DNA of 64,000 nucleotides from Flavobacterium yafengii (GCF_030010375.1 NZ_JASCRY010000003.1:62001-126000); one strand, 5' to 3'; counted from the stretch's first letter, positions 27,501 to 36,640 are shown. The notes: generated by a model not told the origin, from the sequence alone. Made by a program: numbers and translations.

Positions 27501-28296
27501 TTTGATTATTGAAGACAGTGAAAATTCCAGAAAAGCAATGAAAGTACTCATTGGCAATGGTGATGTAAAATGTTATGAAGCCGCAACGGGAAAAGAAGCT
27601 TTGGAATTGTTTGAACAAAATCACATTGATTGTATTATTCTGGACATTGGATTGCCTGATATGACTGGCTTTGAACTTATCCATAAACTGGAGGATATAG
27701 AAGGTCATAACTTACCCCCTATTATTGTTTATACCGGAAAAGAACTTACAAAAGAAGAAAACAATCTTCTTCACAAATATGCAGAGAGTATCATTATAAA
27801 AGGTATAAAATCCGAAGAACGATTGCTAGATGAAACTGCTCTTTTCCTTCACCGAACAATCAGCAATTTACCGAAATCAAAACAAATGATGATTCATAAT
27901 TTGCATGATAAAGAAGCTATATTTCATTCCAAAAAAATATTATTAGTTGATGATGACATGCGAAATGTTTTTGCATTATCCAAAATATTACAAGAACGTG
28001 GAATGGAAGTCATAAAATCAGAAGACGGTAAGAATGCATTGAATAAGCTGGAGGAACATACTGACATTGATCTTGTATTAATGGATATTATGATGCCGGA
28101 AATGGACGGTTACGAAGCAATGAAACGAATACGATCTCAGATAAAATTCAGAAACTTACCAATAATTGCCCTTACAGCAAAAGCCATGAAAGACGATAAA
28201 CAAAAATGTATTGATGCAGGTGCAAACGATTACATCACAAAACCTATTGATGTAGAACGCCTATTATCATTGATGCGAGTATGGTTAAGTAAATAA
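24520..28296 (+). CDS. Membrane hybrid histidine kinase: CHASE3 - GAF - coiled-coil repeats - HisKA - HATPase - three receivers
   Basis: A 1258-residue protein. TM1 (about 7-25), an extracytoplasmic CHASE3-like domain (32-170, with DAETGVRGYVITDDDNFLKPF), TM2 (180-202), GAF (235-375), then seven 21-residue repeats (381-527) and a further EEL-rich coil. HisKA has ANMSHELRTPLNSLL (His about 607), the ATPase has GGTGLGLSI (about 786), and receivers have phospho-Asp near 918 (ILDMGLPG), 1040 (ILDIGLPD) and 1187 (LMDIMMPE). The layout resembles CHASE3-GAF kinases with multiple receivers that integrate several phosphate inputs. There is no Hpt domain of its own, so the neighbouring Hpt-bearing kinases may complete the relay. 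Confidence 0.92.
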   Translation: MKMTLGRKIVLGFIACAFVLIGVAIFSFKNSEKFVVSNALVNNSNKVLYEFEQILMTSVDAETGVRGYVITDDDNFLKPFTTANTKAIEKLEKVKELTKDNPNQQNNIEELAKEIKMRFDNLNTCVNLRKKDFEKARVFVASGEGKEIQDEIRKIIDKAQELERTLLTQRIQDSADDAIKFNIVFAILLLVIVLILIVVYSIVAENLKALKSSESENANKNWLLTGNSQLNEKLIGDQSIAQLANSTISFLCTYLKANIGAVYLLNDKENNLILNGKFAFSTAKDTKENFKLNEGLIGQAAWEQKQISLTDITENQIRITSSVLDAKPKNLLITPFLLEGKTIGVIEIGKLTDFNETEKEFINVSMNSIAISVNTVQQAEEKEKRAAELAIANKELAYQNDEKEKRAAELAIANKELAYQNDEKEKRAAELGIANKELAYQNDEKEKRAAELGIANKELAYQNDEKEKRAAELGIANKELAYQNEEKEKRASELGIANKELAYQNDEKEKRAVELSFANKELSNQAEELQIQQEELRQLNEELEQQAQNLKQQQEELQMTNEELEEQTQSLEEKNKEVEASKYNIEQKTKQLEISSKYKSEFLANMSHELRTPLNSLLILSKDLSENRKKNLDDVQVESAEIIYKSGHDLLVLINEVLDLSKIEAGKMAINIEKVSLKNFTDNLLRDFKHQAEQKGLTILCKLAAGLPEFIHTDSQRLNQILKNLLSNAIKFTEKGSVIISIDQNTDTTLNISVRDTGIGISEDKQTAIFEAFQQAEGGTSRKYGGTGLGLSISRELAKLLEGEIKVKSNLDKGSTFSLIIPLEIHPTLESVNEIPLRPIAYVPRSENDINYLNYPTIKDDRDTINTDDKIVLIIEDDQNFAAILLKQANKKGFKCLSAASGEDGLLLAAKYRPQAIILDMGLPGIKGKQVLHELKVNPSVRHIPVHIISANDRSLEPIREGAVEYLMKPISKDGLEEAFNRIENFVNRKIKNLLIIEDSENSRKAMKVLIGNGDVKCYEAATGKEALELFEQNHIDCIILDIGLPDMTGFELIHKLEDIEGHNLPPIIVYTGKELTKEENNLLHKYAESIIIKGIKSEERLLDETALFLHRTISNLPKSKQMMIHNLHDKEAIFHSKKILLVDDDMRNVFALSKILQERGMEVIKSEDGKNALNKLEEHTDIDLVLMDIMMPEMDGYEAMKRIRSQIKFRNLPIIALTAKAMKDDKQKCIDAGANDYITKPIDVERLLSLMRVWLSK
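25660..26100 (+). repeat. 63-bp tandem repeat encoding coiled-coil units (7 copies)
   Basis: Seven 63-bp units encode EKEKRAAEL-x-IANKELAYQN variants. The middle units are almost identical at DNA level, pointing to recent expansion. The array forms the linker between GAF and HisKA in the kinase. Confidence 0.9.
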
Positions 28297-28413
28297 TAAA
28301 ACAACATCACAAAGGCGGTATATCCCCAATGTCATTTAAGTTACATTTTTTGTTGGTATTTTACTATTCGTTAATTAATACTCAGCATTCAAACTTTTAT
28401 TTTAGAATTAAAA

Positions 28414-30855
28414 ATGAAAATAAATAGCCCTGTTAAAATTTTATTGGTCGATGATTTACCCGAAAATTTGTTTGCCTTAGAAGTAATCCTTTCTAATGAA
28501 AATTATTTATGTGTTAAAGCAAATTCAGGTAATGAAGCCTTAAAAATTCTGCTCCACCAACAAGATTTTGCCATCATATTAATCGATGTGCAAATGCCAA
28601 TGATGGATGGATTTGAAACTGTAGAATTAATTCGCCAAATCGAAAAACTTAAACATGTCCCGATTATTTTTTTAACGGCCAGCATGGATAATTCTCAACA
28701 AATTTTCAAAGGCTATCAGGCTGGTGCTGTAGATTATATGATTAAACCGCTTTCGCCTGAAATATTAAAAGCAAAAGTGGCTGTTTTTGTAGATTTGCAT
28801 ACTAAAAATCAGGAATTATTAGTTCAGGCAGAACAGCTAAAAAAACTTAATACTGATCTTACAGCCCAAAAATTACTTTCTAAATATTCTCTTAGTCTTA
28901 TAGAAGCAAGTCATGACCCTTTATTTGCAATTAGTCCAGAAGGGAAAATAACCGATATGAATAATGCATCGGTAAAAGTAACTGGTATAACACGTCTGAA
29001 ATTAATTGGAACCGATTTTTTTGATTATTTCACTGAACCACAAAAGGCTCGTGAAGTATATCAAAAAGTGTTTGAAAAAGGATTTGTTGCTGACTCTCCT
29101 CTAATCCTTCGCCATAAAAATGGTAAATTGATTCATGTGTTATTCAATGGATCAGTATATAAAGACGACAAAAAAAATGTGCTTGGAGCAGCAATCGTTG
29201 CCAGGGATGTAACCGATCAAAAAAGAATTGAAACAGAATTAATTGAAGCTAAAGTTTTTGCGGAATTAGCCACAGAAATTGCAGAAGAAGCAAAAATAAA
29301 TGCGGAAAATGCCACTATCATAGCTGAAAATGCCGTAAAAGCAAAACAGCAATTCTTGTCGAATATGAGTCACGAAATTCGTACACCAATGAATGCAATC
29401 ATCGGATTTACAAAAGTGTTACTCCGAACAGATATTACAGATAAGCAAAAAGAGTATTTAAACGCAATAAAAATAAGTGGTGATGCTTTAATCGTGCTCA
29501 TTAACGACATACTCGATTTGGCAAAAGTAGACGCGGGTAAGATGACATTCGAGAAAACACCTTTCAAAATGAAATCTTCCATTGCTGCTATGCTTCATTT
29601 ATTTGAAACAAAAATTCAGGAAAAAAACTTAAAATTAATTAAGGAATACGACAATAAAATCCCCGATGTTCTGGTGGGAGATCCGATTCGTTTGCATCAA
29701 ATTATTTTAAATTTAGTCAGTAATGCCGTTAAATTTACATCTAAAGGAAAAATCACTGTTAGCGTAGATTTATTACATGAAGATGATGATAAAGTAATAC
29801 TCAAATTTGCTGTAACTGATACAGGAATTGGTATCTCCGAGGAAAAAATAGGAACAATATTTGAAAATTTTCAACAGGCAAGCAGCGGAACTTCCAGGTT
29901 GTATGGCGGAACTGGGCTAGGTCTTGCTATTGTAAAACAATTAATAGAACCTCAAAGTGGTACTATTCGTGTAAATAGCACTATTCATAAAGGTTCAACA
30001 TTTAGTTTCACATTACCTTTTCAAAAAACAAATTCCAATGTAGAATTGGAAAATGAATTGGCAGAAATAGATTCAGAAATGAAGAATATAAAAGTATTAG
30101 TAGTAGAAGATATTGCTCTAAATCAATTGCTAATGAAAACACTTTTAGATGATTTTGGATTTGAGCTTGACATTGCTGAAAATGGTAAAATAGCGATTGA
30201 AAAACTCCAAGAAAAAGACTATGACATCATACTGATGGACTTACAAATGCCAGAAATGAATGGATTTGAAGCTACAATATATATTAGAAATACAATGCAT
30301 TCAACAATTCCTATTATTGCATTAACCGCTGATGTTACAACCGTTGACTTGGATAAATGTAAAGCTGTGGGAATGAATGATTACATTGCTAAACCAGTTG
30401 ATGAAACAGTGTTATATAATAAAATTATAGGGACATTAAAAAAATCTAAACTTGATAAAAAAGAAGAAATTAGTACTGTTCAAATTGAAAAAATAAAATA
30501 CATTAATTTAGAATATTTACATCATAGAACTAAATCAAATCCAATATTAATGATGGAAATGATATCATTATATTTAGCACAAACTCCTCCATTAATAAAC
30601 ACAATGAAACAAAGTTTAGCTGAGCAAAATTGGCAATTGTTAGGTGCCTCCGTACATAAAATGATCCCTTCCTTTTCAATAATGGGAATCAGTTCAAATT
30701 TTGAAAATATGGCAAAAAAAATTCAGGAATTAGCGACAGCGCAAGGAAAATTAGAAGGAATACACGACTTAGTGTTGCAACTTGAAAAAGTTTGTATGCA
30801 AACTTGTATTGAATTACAGGAGGAACTTAAAACAATTAAAAATGCTGAAAAATAA
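28414..30855 (+). CDS. Hybrid histidine kinase: REC - PAS - HisKA - HATPase - REC - Hpt
   Basis: An 813-residue cytoplasmic protein that starts with a receiver (ILLVDDLPENLFALE; phospho-Asp in IILIDVQMPMMDG, about 55). PAS follows at about 165-285, HisKA with MSHEIRTPMN (about 319), HATPase (GGTGLGLAI about 498), a second receiver (VLVVEDIALNQ; Asp about 608) and Hpt (SVHKMIPSFS, His about 748). From PAS to Hpt it is very similar to the kinase at 19775, indicating a recent paralogue. The N-terminal receiver makes it responsive to another kinase, so the block can form a branched phosphorelay. Confidence 0.92.
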   Translation: MKINSPVKILLVDDLPENLFALEVILSNENYLCVKANSGNEALKILLHQQDFAIILIDVQMPMMDGFETVELIRQIEKLKHVPIIFLTASMDNSQQIFKGYQAGAVDYMIKPLSPEILKAKVAVFVDLHTKNQELLVQAEQLKKLNTDLTAQKLLSKYSLSLIEASHDPLFAISPEGKITDMNNASVKVTGITRLKLIGTDFFDYFTEPQKAREVYQKVFEKGFVADSPLILRHKNGKLIHVLFNGSVYKDDKKNVLGAAIVARDVTDQKRIETELIEAKVFAELATEIAEEAKINAENATIIAENAVKAKQQFLSNMSHEIRTPMNAIIGFTKVLLRTDITDKQKEYLNAIKISGDALIVLINDILDLAKVDAGKMTFEKTPFKMKSSIAAMLHLFETKIQEKNLKLIKEYDNKIPDVLVGDPIRLHQIILNLVSNAVKFTSKGKITVSVDLLHEDDDKVILKFAVTDTGIGISEEKIGTIFENFQQASSGTSRLYGGTGLGLAIVKQLIEPQSGTIRVNSTIHKGSTFSFTLPFQKTNSNVELENELAEIDSEMKNIKVLVVEDIALNQLLMKTLLDDFGFELDIAENGKIAIEKLQEKDYDIILMDLQMPEMNGFEATIYIRNTMHSTIPIIALTADVTTVDLDKCKAVGMNDYIAKPVDETVLYNKIIGTLKKSKLDKKEEISTVQIEKIKYINLEYLHHRTKSNPILMMEMISLYLAQTPPLINTMKQSLAEQNWQLLGASVHKMIPSFSIMGISSNFENMAKKIQELATAQGKLEGIHDLVLQLEKVCMQTCIELQEELKTIKNAEK

Positions 30856-31151
30856 AATAATATATCTGATATCTTAAAAAATTATTTCCCATTTTCAAAT
30901 TATAAAGAACAAAATAACTTGATCTATAAAGGCCTAAATTTAAGTTTCAATAATTAAAAACCCTATTTATATAAAAAGATAAAGTATATCTTTACATTAG
31001 AAAATGAGTAGCAAAATATACAATAACACAAACATCTTGTAGTATTTTATATATTTTAGAACGATATTGTACCAATAGGTTCAGAAATAATTTTAACAAA
31101 ATTCATAGTCAATCAATAAAACTATGAATTAAAACTGTAAATTTAATACTA

Positions 31152-34100
31152 ATGGAACCAGGCAAAAAGTCATCACCTAAAAAATTGATACCAAAGGAAG
31201 AAGTCAAAGCAAAATCCTTTACGGTAGTAGCCATAGGTGCATCAGCAGGAGGACTGGAAGCTTTTAGTCTATTATTAAAAAAATTACCTTCAGATACCGG
31301 CATGGCATATATTTATGTCCAACACCTAAGTCCTAACCATAAAAGTTTACTGACTACAATTCTTTCTAAGATTACTAAAATGAAAGTGCAGGAAATTGAT
31401 AACATGGAAAAAATGGAACCCAATAATGTATATATAATTCCTCCTAATAAAGTAATAGAAGTAATTAACGGGCATATTCAATTGCTTCCATTTATTAAAA
31501 AAAACATCCCTAACCTTACCATAGACTTTCTTTTTTCCTCACTAGCTGAAACACACAAAGAAAATGTTATTGGTATAGTACTTTCAGGTTATGCCAATGA
31601 CGGTATGATTGGACTCAAAGCTATTAAAGATGCTGGAGGAATAACATTTGCACAAGATGAAACCGCACAAGCCAGCAGCATGCCTAAATCTGCAATTGCA
31701 TCTGGAGTGGTAGACTTTATTTTATCGCCTGAAGAAATTGCGTTAGAATTAGTTCACATTAGTAAAAATGGTTTTGCTAAACAAAAAAACAATAAAAAAG
31801 AAATTGCTGTTCTAAATAACAACTATGATCTAAATACCATTTTTGAACTTTTACTCAAACAAACTGGTGTAGATTTTAGCCACTATAAGATGCCAACCAT
31901 TAAGAGACGGGTAAATCATAAAATGCAGCAATATGGAATAAAAACAATAGAAGAATATGTGAAACTTTTACTTAAAAAAAATAATGAAATTGAAATTCTT
32001 TATACTGACTTACTAATTAATGTAACTAGTTTTTTTAGAGAAACTGAAACTTTCAAGTTTTTAAAAACGGATCTTTTTCCAAAACTTTTAAATAGTAAAT
32101 CTTCTGAAGAAACACTGAGAATATGGGTTCCTGCCTGCTCCACAGGGCAAGAAGCTTATTCTATCGCAATGATTATTGCCGAATTGCAAGAGAATAAAAC
32201 CAATAAAATACCTGTGCAAATTTTTGCAACTGATTTAAGCGAGGAAGCAATAAGGGATGCTCGAATAGGAGAATATTCTCAAAGTGATATCGATGCTATT
32301 CCTAAAAAGTATTTATCCCGTTTTTTTACTAAAGAAGGTGACAATTATCGTATTATAAAAGAACTTCGTGAAATGTGCATATTTGCACCTCACAATATTT
32401 TACGAGATCCTCCTTTTTCACGTATGGATTTTGTTAGTTGCTGTAATCTTCTCATTTATTTCGATTCAGCTGCACAAAAAAAAGTTTTTGCATCCCTTCA
32501 TTTTGCATTGAACGATGGCGGGTTTTTAATGCTTGGTAAAGCAGAAAGTATAGGAACATCGTCTCTACTTTTTACTCTAATAAATAATAAGTTTAAAATC
32601 TATTCTCGAAAAAATAATTTGGGAGTGAGAAAAATACTTGAATTAACACCTCGTTTTACGCGTATTAATATGTCTAGTAAAAAAACAAATATTACCTCTA
32701 AAAATATAAGTGTGAATCAAGAAAGTTTAGAAAACGCTATTGATTCTACGCTTCTTTCTAATTATATGCCCGCATGTGCAGTAGTTAATAAAGACATGGA
32801 AATTTTGCAGTTTAGAGGCCCCGTTTCTTCCTACCTTGAACATGCTTCAGGTAAAGCCAGTCTTAATATTTTAAAAATGGCACGTCCTGAATTTGCTTTT
32901 GAACTTCGTAATGCGATTAATAAAGCAATAGAAACGAAACAATGCGTATACAAATCAGGTATTGAAATAAAAATAGACTCCGTTTTAAGATTGATGTCTT
33001 TTGAAGTTTGTCCACTTAAAATTGAGTGGGACGAACCCTTACTACTTATAGTTTTTAAACCTCAGGAACTGATAGAAAAATTTATCGATAGTGATTCTGA
33101 CAAAAAAAACAATGCAACACTAAAAGACTTAAAAATAAAAAAACTGACAGAGGAGTTAAATACTACCCGTACAGAAATGATTACTATCATTGAATCTCAA
33201 GAAACTATTTATGAAGAACTACAAGCTGCAAATGAAGAGATAGTTTCCTCAAATGAAGAATTTCAAACCTTGAATGAAGAACTTGAGACCTCAAAAGAAG
33301 AAATTGAAGCCACTAATGAAGAGCTTATTTCGACCAATCAAGAATTACAAATGCGACATGATTTATTAATAGAATCACATGAGTATTCTGAAGCTATTAT
33401 TGCGACCATACATGAACCAATGCTTATTTTGAATAAAAATTTCCATGTAATATCAGCTAATAAATCTTTTTACAAAAAATTTCAAGTTGATAAAGACGAA
33501 ACCGAAGGGAAATTATTATTTGATTTAGGAAATAAGCAATGGAATATTACAAAACTCCGTGAAGTTCTAAATGATATATTTTCCAAAAATAGTAGTTTCG
33601 AAAATTTTGAAGTAACACACACTTTTTCTGGAATTGGAGAAAGAATAATGCTGCTCAATGCTCATTTAATTATTCAAAAAACAAATAGTGAACAATTAAT
33701 TCTTCTTGCTATAGAAGATATTACGGACCGTTCCCGTTATTATCTCAAAGAAAAATATTTTCTTAATCTTATCGAAGCTAGTCTCGATCCTTTAATGACA
33801 ATAAGTAATGAAGGTAAGATTACAGATATGAATCGAGCTACGGTAAATATTACAGGTATATCCCGTGAAAAATTAAAAGGATCAGATTTCTTTGGATATT
33901 TTACTGAACCTGAAAAGGCACGAGCTATTTATCAAGAAGTATTTTCTAAAGGTCTTATTACCAATTCTCCTCTCAAGCTACTTCACAAAGAAGGCAAACT
34001 TACTGACGTATTATTAAACGGATCAGTTTACAAAGATGATAGCGGAAATGTTCTTGGTGTGGTTATTGTTGCCCGAGACGTAACCGATCAAAAAAGAATT

Positions 34101-35315
34101 GAATCCGAATTAATAGAATCAAAAGTATTTGCAGAATTGGCAACTTTGATAGCAGAAGAAGCTAAAAGTAAAGCGGAACAGGCCACACAAATTGCTGAAG
34201 ATGCGATGAAAGCAAAACAACAATTTTTGTCAAATATGAGTCATGAAATCCGGACTCCAATGAATGCCATCATTGGATTTACTAGAGTGATCTTAAAAAC
34301 CGATTTATCTGATAAACAAAAAGAATATTTAAATGCTATAAAAATGAGTGGTGATACATTAATAGCATTGATTAATGATATCCTTGATTTAGCAAAAGTC
34401 GATGCCGGTAAAATGACTTTTGAACAAAAACCATTCAAAATGGAAGTTTCTATAACTTCAATGCTTCAATTATTTGAGACCAAAATTCAAGAAAAAAATT
34501 TAGAATTAGTTACAAATTATGACAAAAAAATACCTGCTGTTCTTCTAGGAGATCCAATTAGATTGCACCAGATTATTTTAAATTTAGTTAGCAATGCTGT
34601 GAAATTTACTTCTCAAGGCAAAATTATGGTTAGCACCAGTTTATTGTTTGAAGATGAAGAAAAAGTAATTATTGAATTTGCAATTACCGATAGTGGAATT
34701 GGTATTCCACAGGATAATATTGATTTAATATTTGAAAACTTTCAACAGGCTACCAACGGAACTTCGAGTCTATATGGAGGGACAGGTTTAGGGCTTGCCA
34801 TTGTTAAGCAGCTGGTAATGTCACAAGGAGGAAGTATTCGTGTCAAAAGTAAAATTAATGAAGGTTCTACATTTAGTTTTACTTTGCCTTTTCTAAAAAC
34901 AAAAATAGATACTGAATTAGAAACTACCCTAAAAGGATTAGATACAGTAGTAAAAAATATAAAAATATTGGTTGTAGAAGATATAACACTCAATCAACTA
35001 TTGATGAAAACAATATTGGATGATTTTGGATTTGAACGTGATATTGCTGACAATGGAAAAATTGCCATTGAAAAGCTTCTGGTAAAATCGTATGATATTA
35101 TTTTAATGGACTTACAAATGCCAGTGATGAATGGGTTTGAAACTACCGAATACATTCGTAACACTCTGAACTTAAAAATCCCAATCATTGCTTTGACAGC
35201 TGATGTTACTACAGTTGATTTGAAAAAATGTAAAGCAGTAGGAATGAATGATTATATAGCTAAACCCATCGATGAAAAATTACTATTCACCAAAATTGTT
35301 GAGCTAACAAAATAA
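31152..35315 (+). CDS. CheB-CheR-PAS-PAS-histidine kinase-receiver fusion
   Basis: A 1387-residue protein. CheB methylesterase (about 20-205, GASAGGLEAF, VQHLSPNHK, LSGYANDGMIG), CheR methyltransferase (225-480, VPACSTGQEAYSIAM and SCCNLLIYFD), then a coiled coil with NEE/NQEL periodicity (655-735). Two PAS domains follow (740-990), then HisKA (MSHEIRTPMN, His about 1031), HATPase (GGTGLGLAI about 1209) and a C-terminal receiver (Asp about 1318); no Hpt. The kinase core is closely related to those at 19775 and 28414. Fusions of this type are known in Bacteroidota and Proteobacteria, and are thought to couple methylation to kinase activity outside chemotaxis. Confidence 0.93.
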   Translation: MEPGKKSSPKKLIPKEEVKAKSFTVVAIGASAGGLEAFSLLLKKLPSDTGMAYIYVQHLSPNHKSLLTTILSKITKMKVQEIDNMEKMEPNNVYIIPPNKVIEVINGHIQLLPFIKKNIPNLTIDFLFSSLAETHKENVIGIVLSGYANDGMIGLKAIKDAGGITFAQDETAQASSMPKSAIASGVVDFILSPEEIALELVHISKNGFAKQKNNKKEIAVLNNNYDLNTIFELLLKQTGVDFSHYKMPTIKRRVNHKMQQYGIKTIEEYVKLLLKKNNEIEILYTDLLINVTSFFRETETFKFLKTDLFPKLLNSKSSEETLRIWVPACSTGQEAYSIAMIIAELQENKTNKIPVQIFATDLSEEAIRDARIGEYSQSDIDAIPKKYLSRFFTKEGDNYRIIKELREMCIFAPHNILRDPPFSRMDFVSCCNLLIYFDSAAQKKVFASLHFALNDGGFLMLGKAESIGTSSLLFTLINNKFKIYSRKNNLGVRKILELTPRFTRINMSSKKTNITSKNISVNQESLENAIDSTLLSNYMPACAVVNKDMEILQFRGPVSSYLEHASGKASLNILKMARPEFAFELRNAINKAIETKQCVYKSGIEIKIDSVLRLMSFEVCPLKIEWDEPLLLIVFKPQELIEKFIDSDSDKKNNATLKDLKIKKLTEELNTTRTEMITIIESQETIYEELQAANEEIVSSNEEFQTLNEELETSKEEIEATNEELISTNQELQMRHDLLIESHEYSEAIIATIHEPMLILNKNFHVISANKSFYKKFQVDKDETEGKLLFDLGNKQWNITKLREVLNDIFSKNSSFENFEVTHTFSGIGERIMLLNAHLIIQKTNSEQLILLAIEDITDRSRYYLKEKYFLNLIEASLDPLMTISNEGKITDMNRATVNITGISREKLKGSDFFGYFTEPEKARAIYQEVFSKGLITNSPLKLLHKEGKLTDVLLNGSVYKDDSGNVLGVVIVARDVTDQKRIESELIESKVFAELATLIAEEAKSKAEQATQIAEDAMKAKQQFLSNMSHEIRTPMNAIIGFTRVILKTDLSDKQKEYLNAIKMSGDTLIALINDILDLAKVDAGKMTFEQKPFKMEVSITSMLQLFETKIQEKNLELVTNYDKKIPAVLLGDPIRLHQIILNLVSNAVKFTSQGKIMVSTSLLFEDEEKVIIEFAITDSGIGIPQDNIDLIFENFQQATNGTSSLYGGTGLGLAIVKQLVMSQGGSIRVKSKINEGSTFSFTLPFLKTKIDTELETTLKGLDTVVKNIKILVVEDITLNQLLMKTILDDFGFERDIADNGKIAIEKLLVKSYDIILMDLQMPVMNGFETTEYIRNTLNLKIPIIALTADVTTVDLKKCKAVGMNDYIAKPIDEKLLFTKIVELTK

Positions 35316-35412
35316 AGCTCTATTTCACTGAACCTCAAAAGACCTTTAACAGCTCTCGATTATTTTTAATGTAACATTTGGTTATAAATATTAGATTTCC
35401 CTTTTTTTAAGT

Positions 35413-35478
35413 GTGTGAATGATGTAACTTTTATTGACAATTATGTAATACTTTTAAAGTCTAAACGAAATATATTTG
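35413..35478 (+). promoter_or_regulatory. 21-bp direct-repeat promoter site 2
   Basis: GTGTGAAT, core 1 ATGTAAC (35422-35428), core 2 ATGTAAT (35443-35449), then TATATTTG whose TTTG is at 35475-35478. This is the best overall match, since the -7 box is also a full TAnnTTTG. It lies 132 bases before the small membrane-protein gene. Confidence 0.85.
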
Positions 35479-35485
35479 CTTTGTA

Positions 35486-35515
35486 ATTAATTCAAACACA
35501 AATGTTTGAATTAAT
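35486..35515 (+). other. Leader hairpin in 5' UTR
   Basis: A perfect 13-bp stem (35486-35498 with 35503-35515) with a 4-base loop lies a few bases after the predicted start of transcription from site 2, at the very 5' end of the long leader. It may stabilise the mRNA. Confidence 0.55.
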
Positions 35516-35609
35516 AAAAACTCTAAGCATTTCTCTTTTGATCAAGTAGATACTTCGAAAGTTAAACATAAAAATAAATTACAAAATCAATCTTTAAAAA
35601 AATAAAATT

Positions 35610-35804
35610 ATGAATCTTAAAAGAATCTTTGGAGCATTACTTACTGCACTTGGAATAGGTGGCCTTATTTATACTGCAGTATTATTTGCTGGAACATCTG
35701 GCGACATGACAGATGTTAAATCATTAATTATTTACGGTGTACTTGGCATTATTTTCTTCGTTTCAGGAATCAGCTTGGTTCGTACAACAAAAGACGAATC
35801 ATAA
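35610..35804 (+). CDS. Small two-helix membrane protein, stress-regulon candidate
   Basis: A 64-residue protein with hydrophobic helices at about residues 8-27 and 39-57, joined by GTSGDMTDVKS and ending in a charged tail. No family is recognised. It is the first gene after the kinase block. Its 130-base leader begins with a hairpin and is driven by direct-repeat site 2, which links it to Dps, CsbD and the other genes sharing that site. Confidence 0.7.
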   Translation: MNLKRIFGALLTALGIGGLIYTAVLFAGTSGDMTDVKSLIIYGVLGIIFFVSGISLVRTTKDES

Positions 35805-35947
35805 AATTATAATTCTGTCTTTGCCAATATTTTGATGCTTAACCCATTTAAATTGGAAAACAAAATAATTTAGATTACCTTTTAATCTTTATTCTCCTGA
35901 AAATTCCTAAAACGAATTTAAACTAAAATCGTTACAATTTACAATAC

Positions 35948-35990
35948 AATAACTTCTCTCTGCTTTTTTAAATAGTCGAGAGAAGTTATT
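35948..35990. terminator. Hairpin, possible terminator
   Basis: A 13-bp perfect stem (35948-35960 with 35978-35990) with a 17-base T-rich loop lies between the membrane-protein gene and site 3. There is no proper T-run after it. Confidence 0.45.
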
Positions 35991-36049
35991 TATACAATGC
36001 AAAATACTTCATTTTGTTAATTAAATCCTCCTTTTTCTATTAGAATCGA

Positions 36050-36114
36050 GTGTGAATATTACAACTCATTCTAAAAATTATGTAATGGATTTTAGATCTA
36101 AATACAGAACTTTA
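36050..36114 (+). promoter_or_regulatory. 21-bp direct-repeat promoter site 3 (DUF892 gene)
   Basis: GTGTGAAT, core 1 TTACAAC (36059-36065), core 2 ATGTAAT (36080-36086), TTTA at 36111-36114. The spacing to the -7 element is 1 bp shorter than in the other nine sites. The ATG follows 23 bases on. Confidence 0.7.
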
Positions 36115-36136
36115 CTAAACTATTAAATAGAAACAG

Positions 36137-36472
36137 ATGAAAAGTACAGCCACCAAAACTATCAAAAAAGTAAAGTTGCAAGAAGGTAAAGGAAATTCAG
36201 AAAATACTATACCTGAAACTAAGGAAAATTGTCGTAATATTTTTGTAGAAGAGTTAAAAGAAATCTATTTTAACGAAAAAGCATTAATGCTATCCATTCC
36301 TGTAATGATTAAGAATGCAACTACTAATGAATTAGTAGATGCGCTCAAAGTACATTTGCAATTTACACTAGATCACCTAAAACGCTTAGAAGACTTTTTT
36401 TGTTCAATTGGCGAAACAGATATTATGCTAAAATATGATGCAATGTATGGATCAATTACGCCAAAAGGATAA
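36137..36472 (+). CDS. DUF892 (YciE-type) ferritin-like protein, truncated
   Basis: A 111-residue protein with a Lys-rich N-terminus. NIFVEELKEIYFNEKALMLSIPVMIKNATTNELVDALKVHLQFTLDHLKRLEDFF is the first helical pair of the DUF892/YciE ferritin-like family, a stress-induced four-helix bundle. The family normally continues for another 70-80 residues with a second Glu/His-containing helix pair. Here a stop comes soon after KYDAMYGS, so the metal site would be incomplete. Degraded-looking sequence follows. It is driven by site 3 with other stress genes. Confidence 0.7.
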   Translation: MKSTATKTIKKVKLQEGKGNSENTIPETKENCRNIFVEELKEIYFNEKALMLSIPVMIKNATTNELVDALKVHLQFTLDHLKRLEDFFCSIGETDIMLKYDAMYGSITPKG

Positions 36473-36640
36473 ATAAATCAGTAATAGTCCAGATGCATAA
36501 AACAATACTGCTATTTTGTTAGATAGTCTGTTTTCTGGTTTGCCAGGTTGGCGAAACAGCATCAAGAACATAGGAGTTTTCCAACCTTCCGCCTATGACC
36601 AACGAATTGGTACACGAGCTTGATACCTGTTAATCAGAAT
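36473..36640 (+). pseudogene. Probable decayed second half of the DUF892 gene
   Basis: Shifting frames downstream of the stop give fragments such as VCQVGETAS and, later, FSNLPPMTNELVHELDT. These loosely resemble the GQKVEHxEIAS and FAxxLGxxxxxxLLxxTLDE parts of DUF892 proteins. Several stops interrupt them. The rest of the interval to 36834 shows no gene, only a degenerate TTGTAAC half-site at about 36728. Confidence 0.35.

Noticed and set aside
28330..28400. AAGTTACAT (ATGTAACTT on the minus strand) upstream of the 28414 kinase
   Set aside because: A single core in the wrong orientation with no partner at 21 bp and no matching -7 spacing.
35360..35395. AATGTAACATTT before regulon site 2
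   Set aside because: An isolated core; the sequence 21 bp downstream does not match and site 2 itself lies further on.
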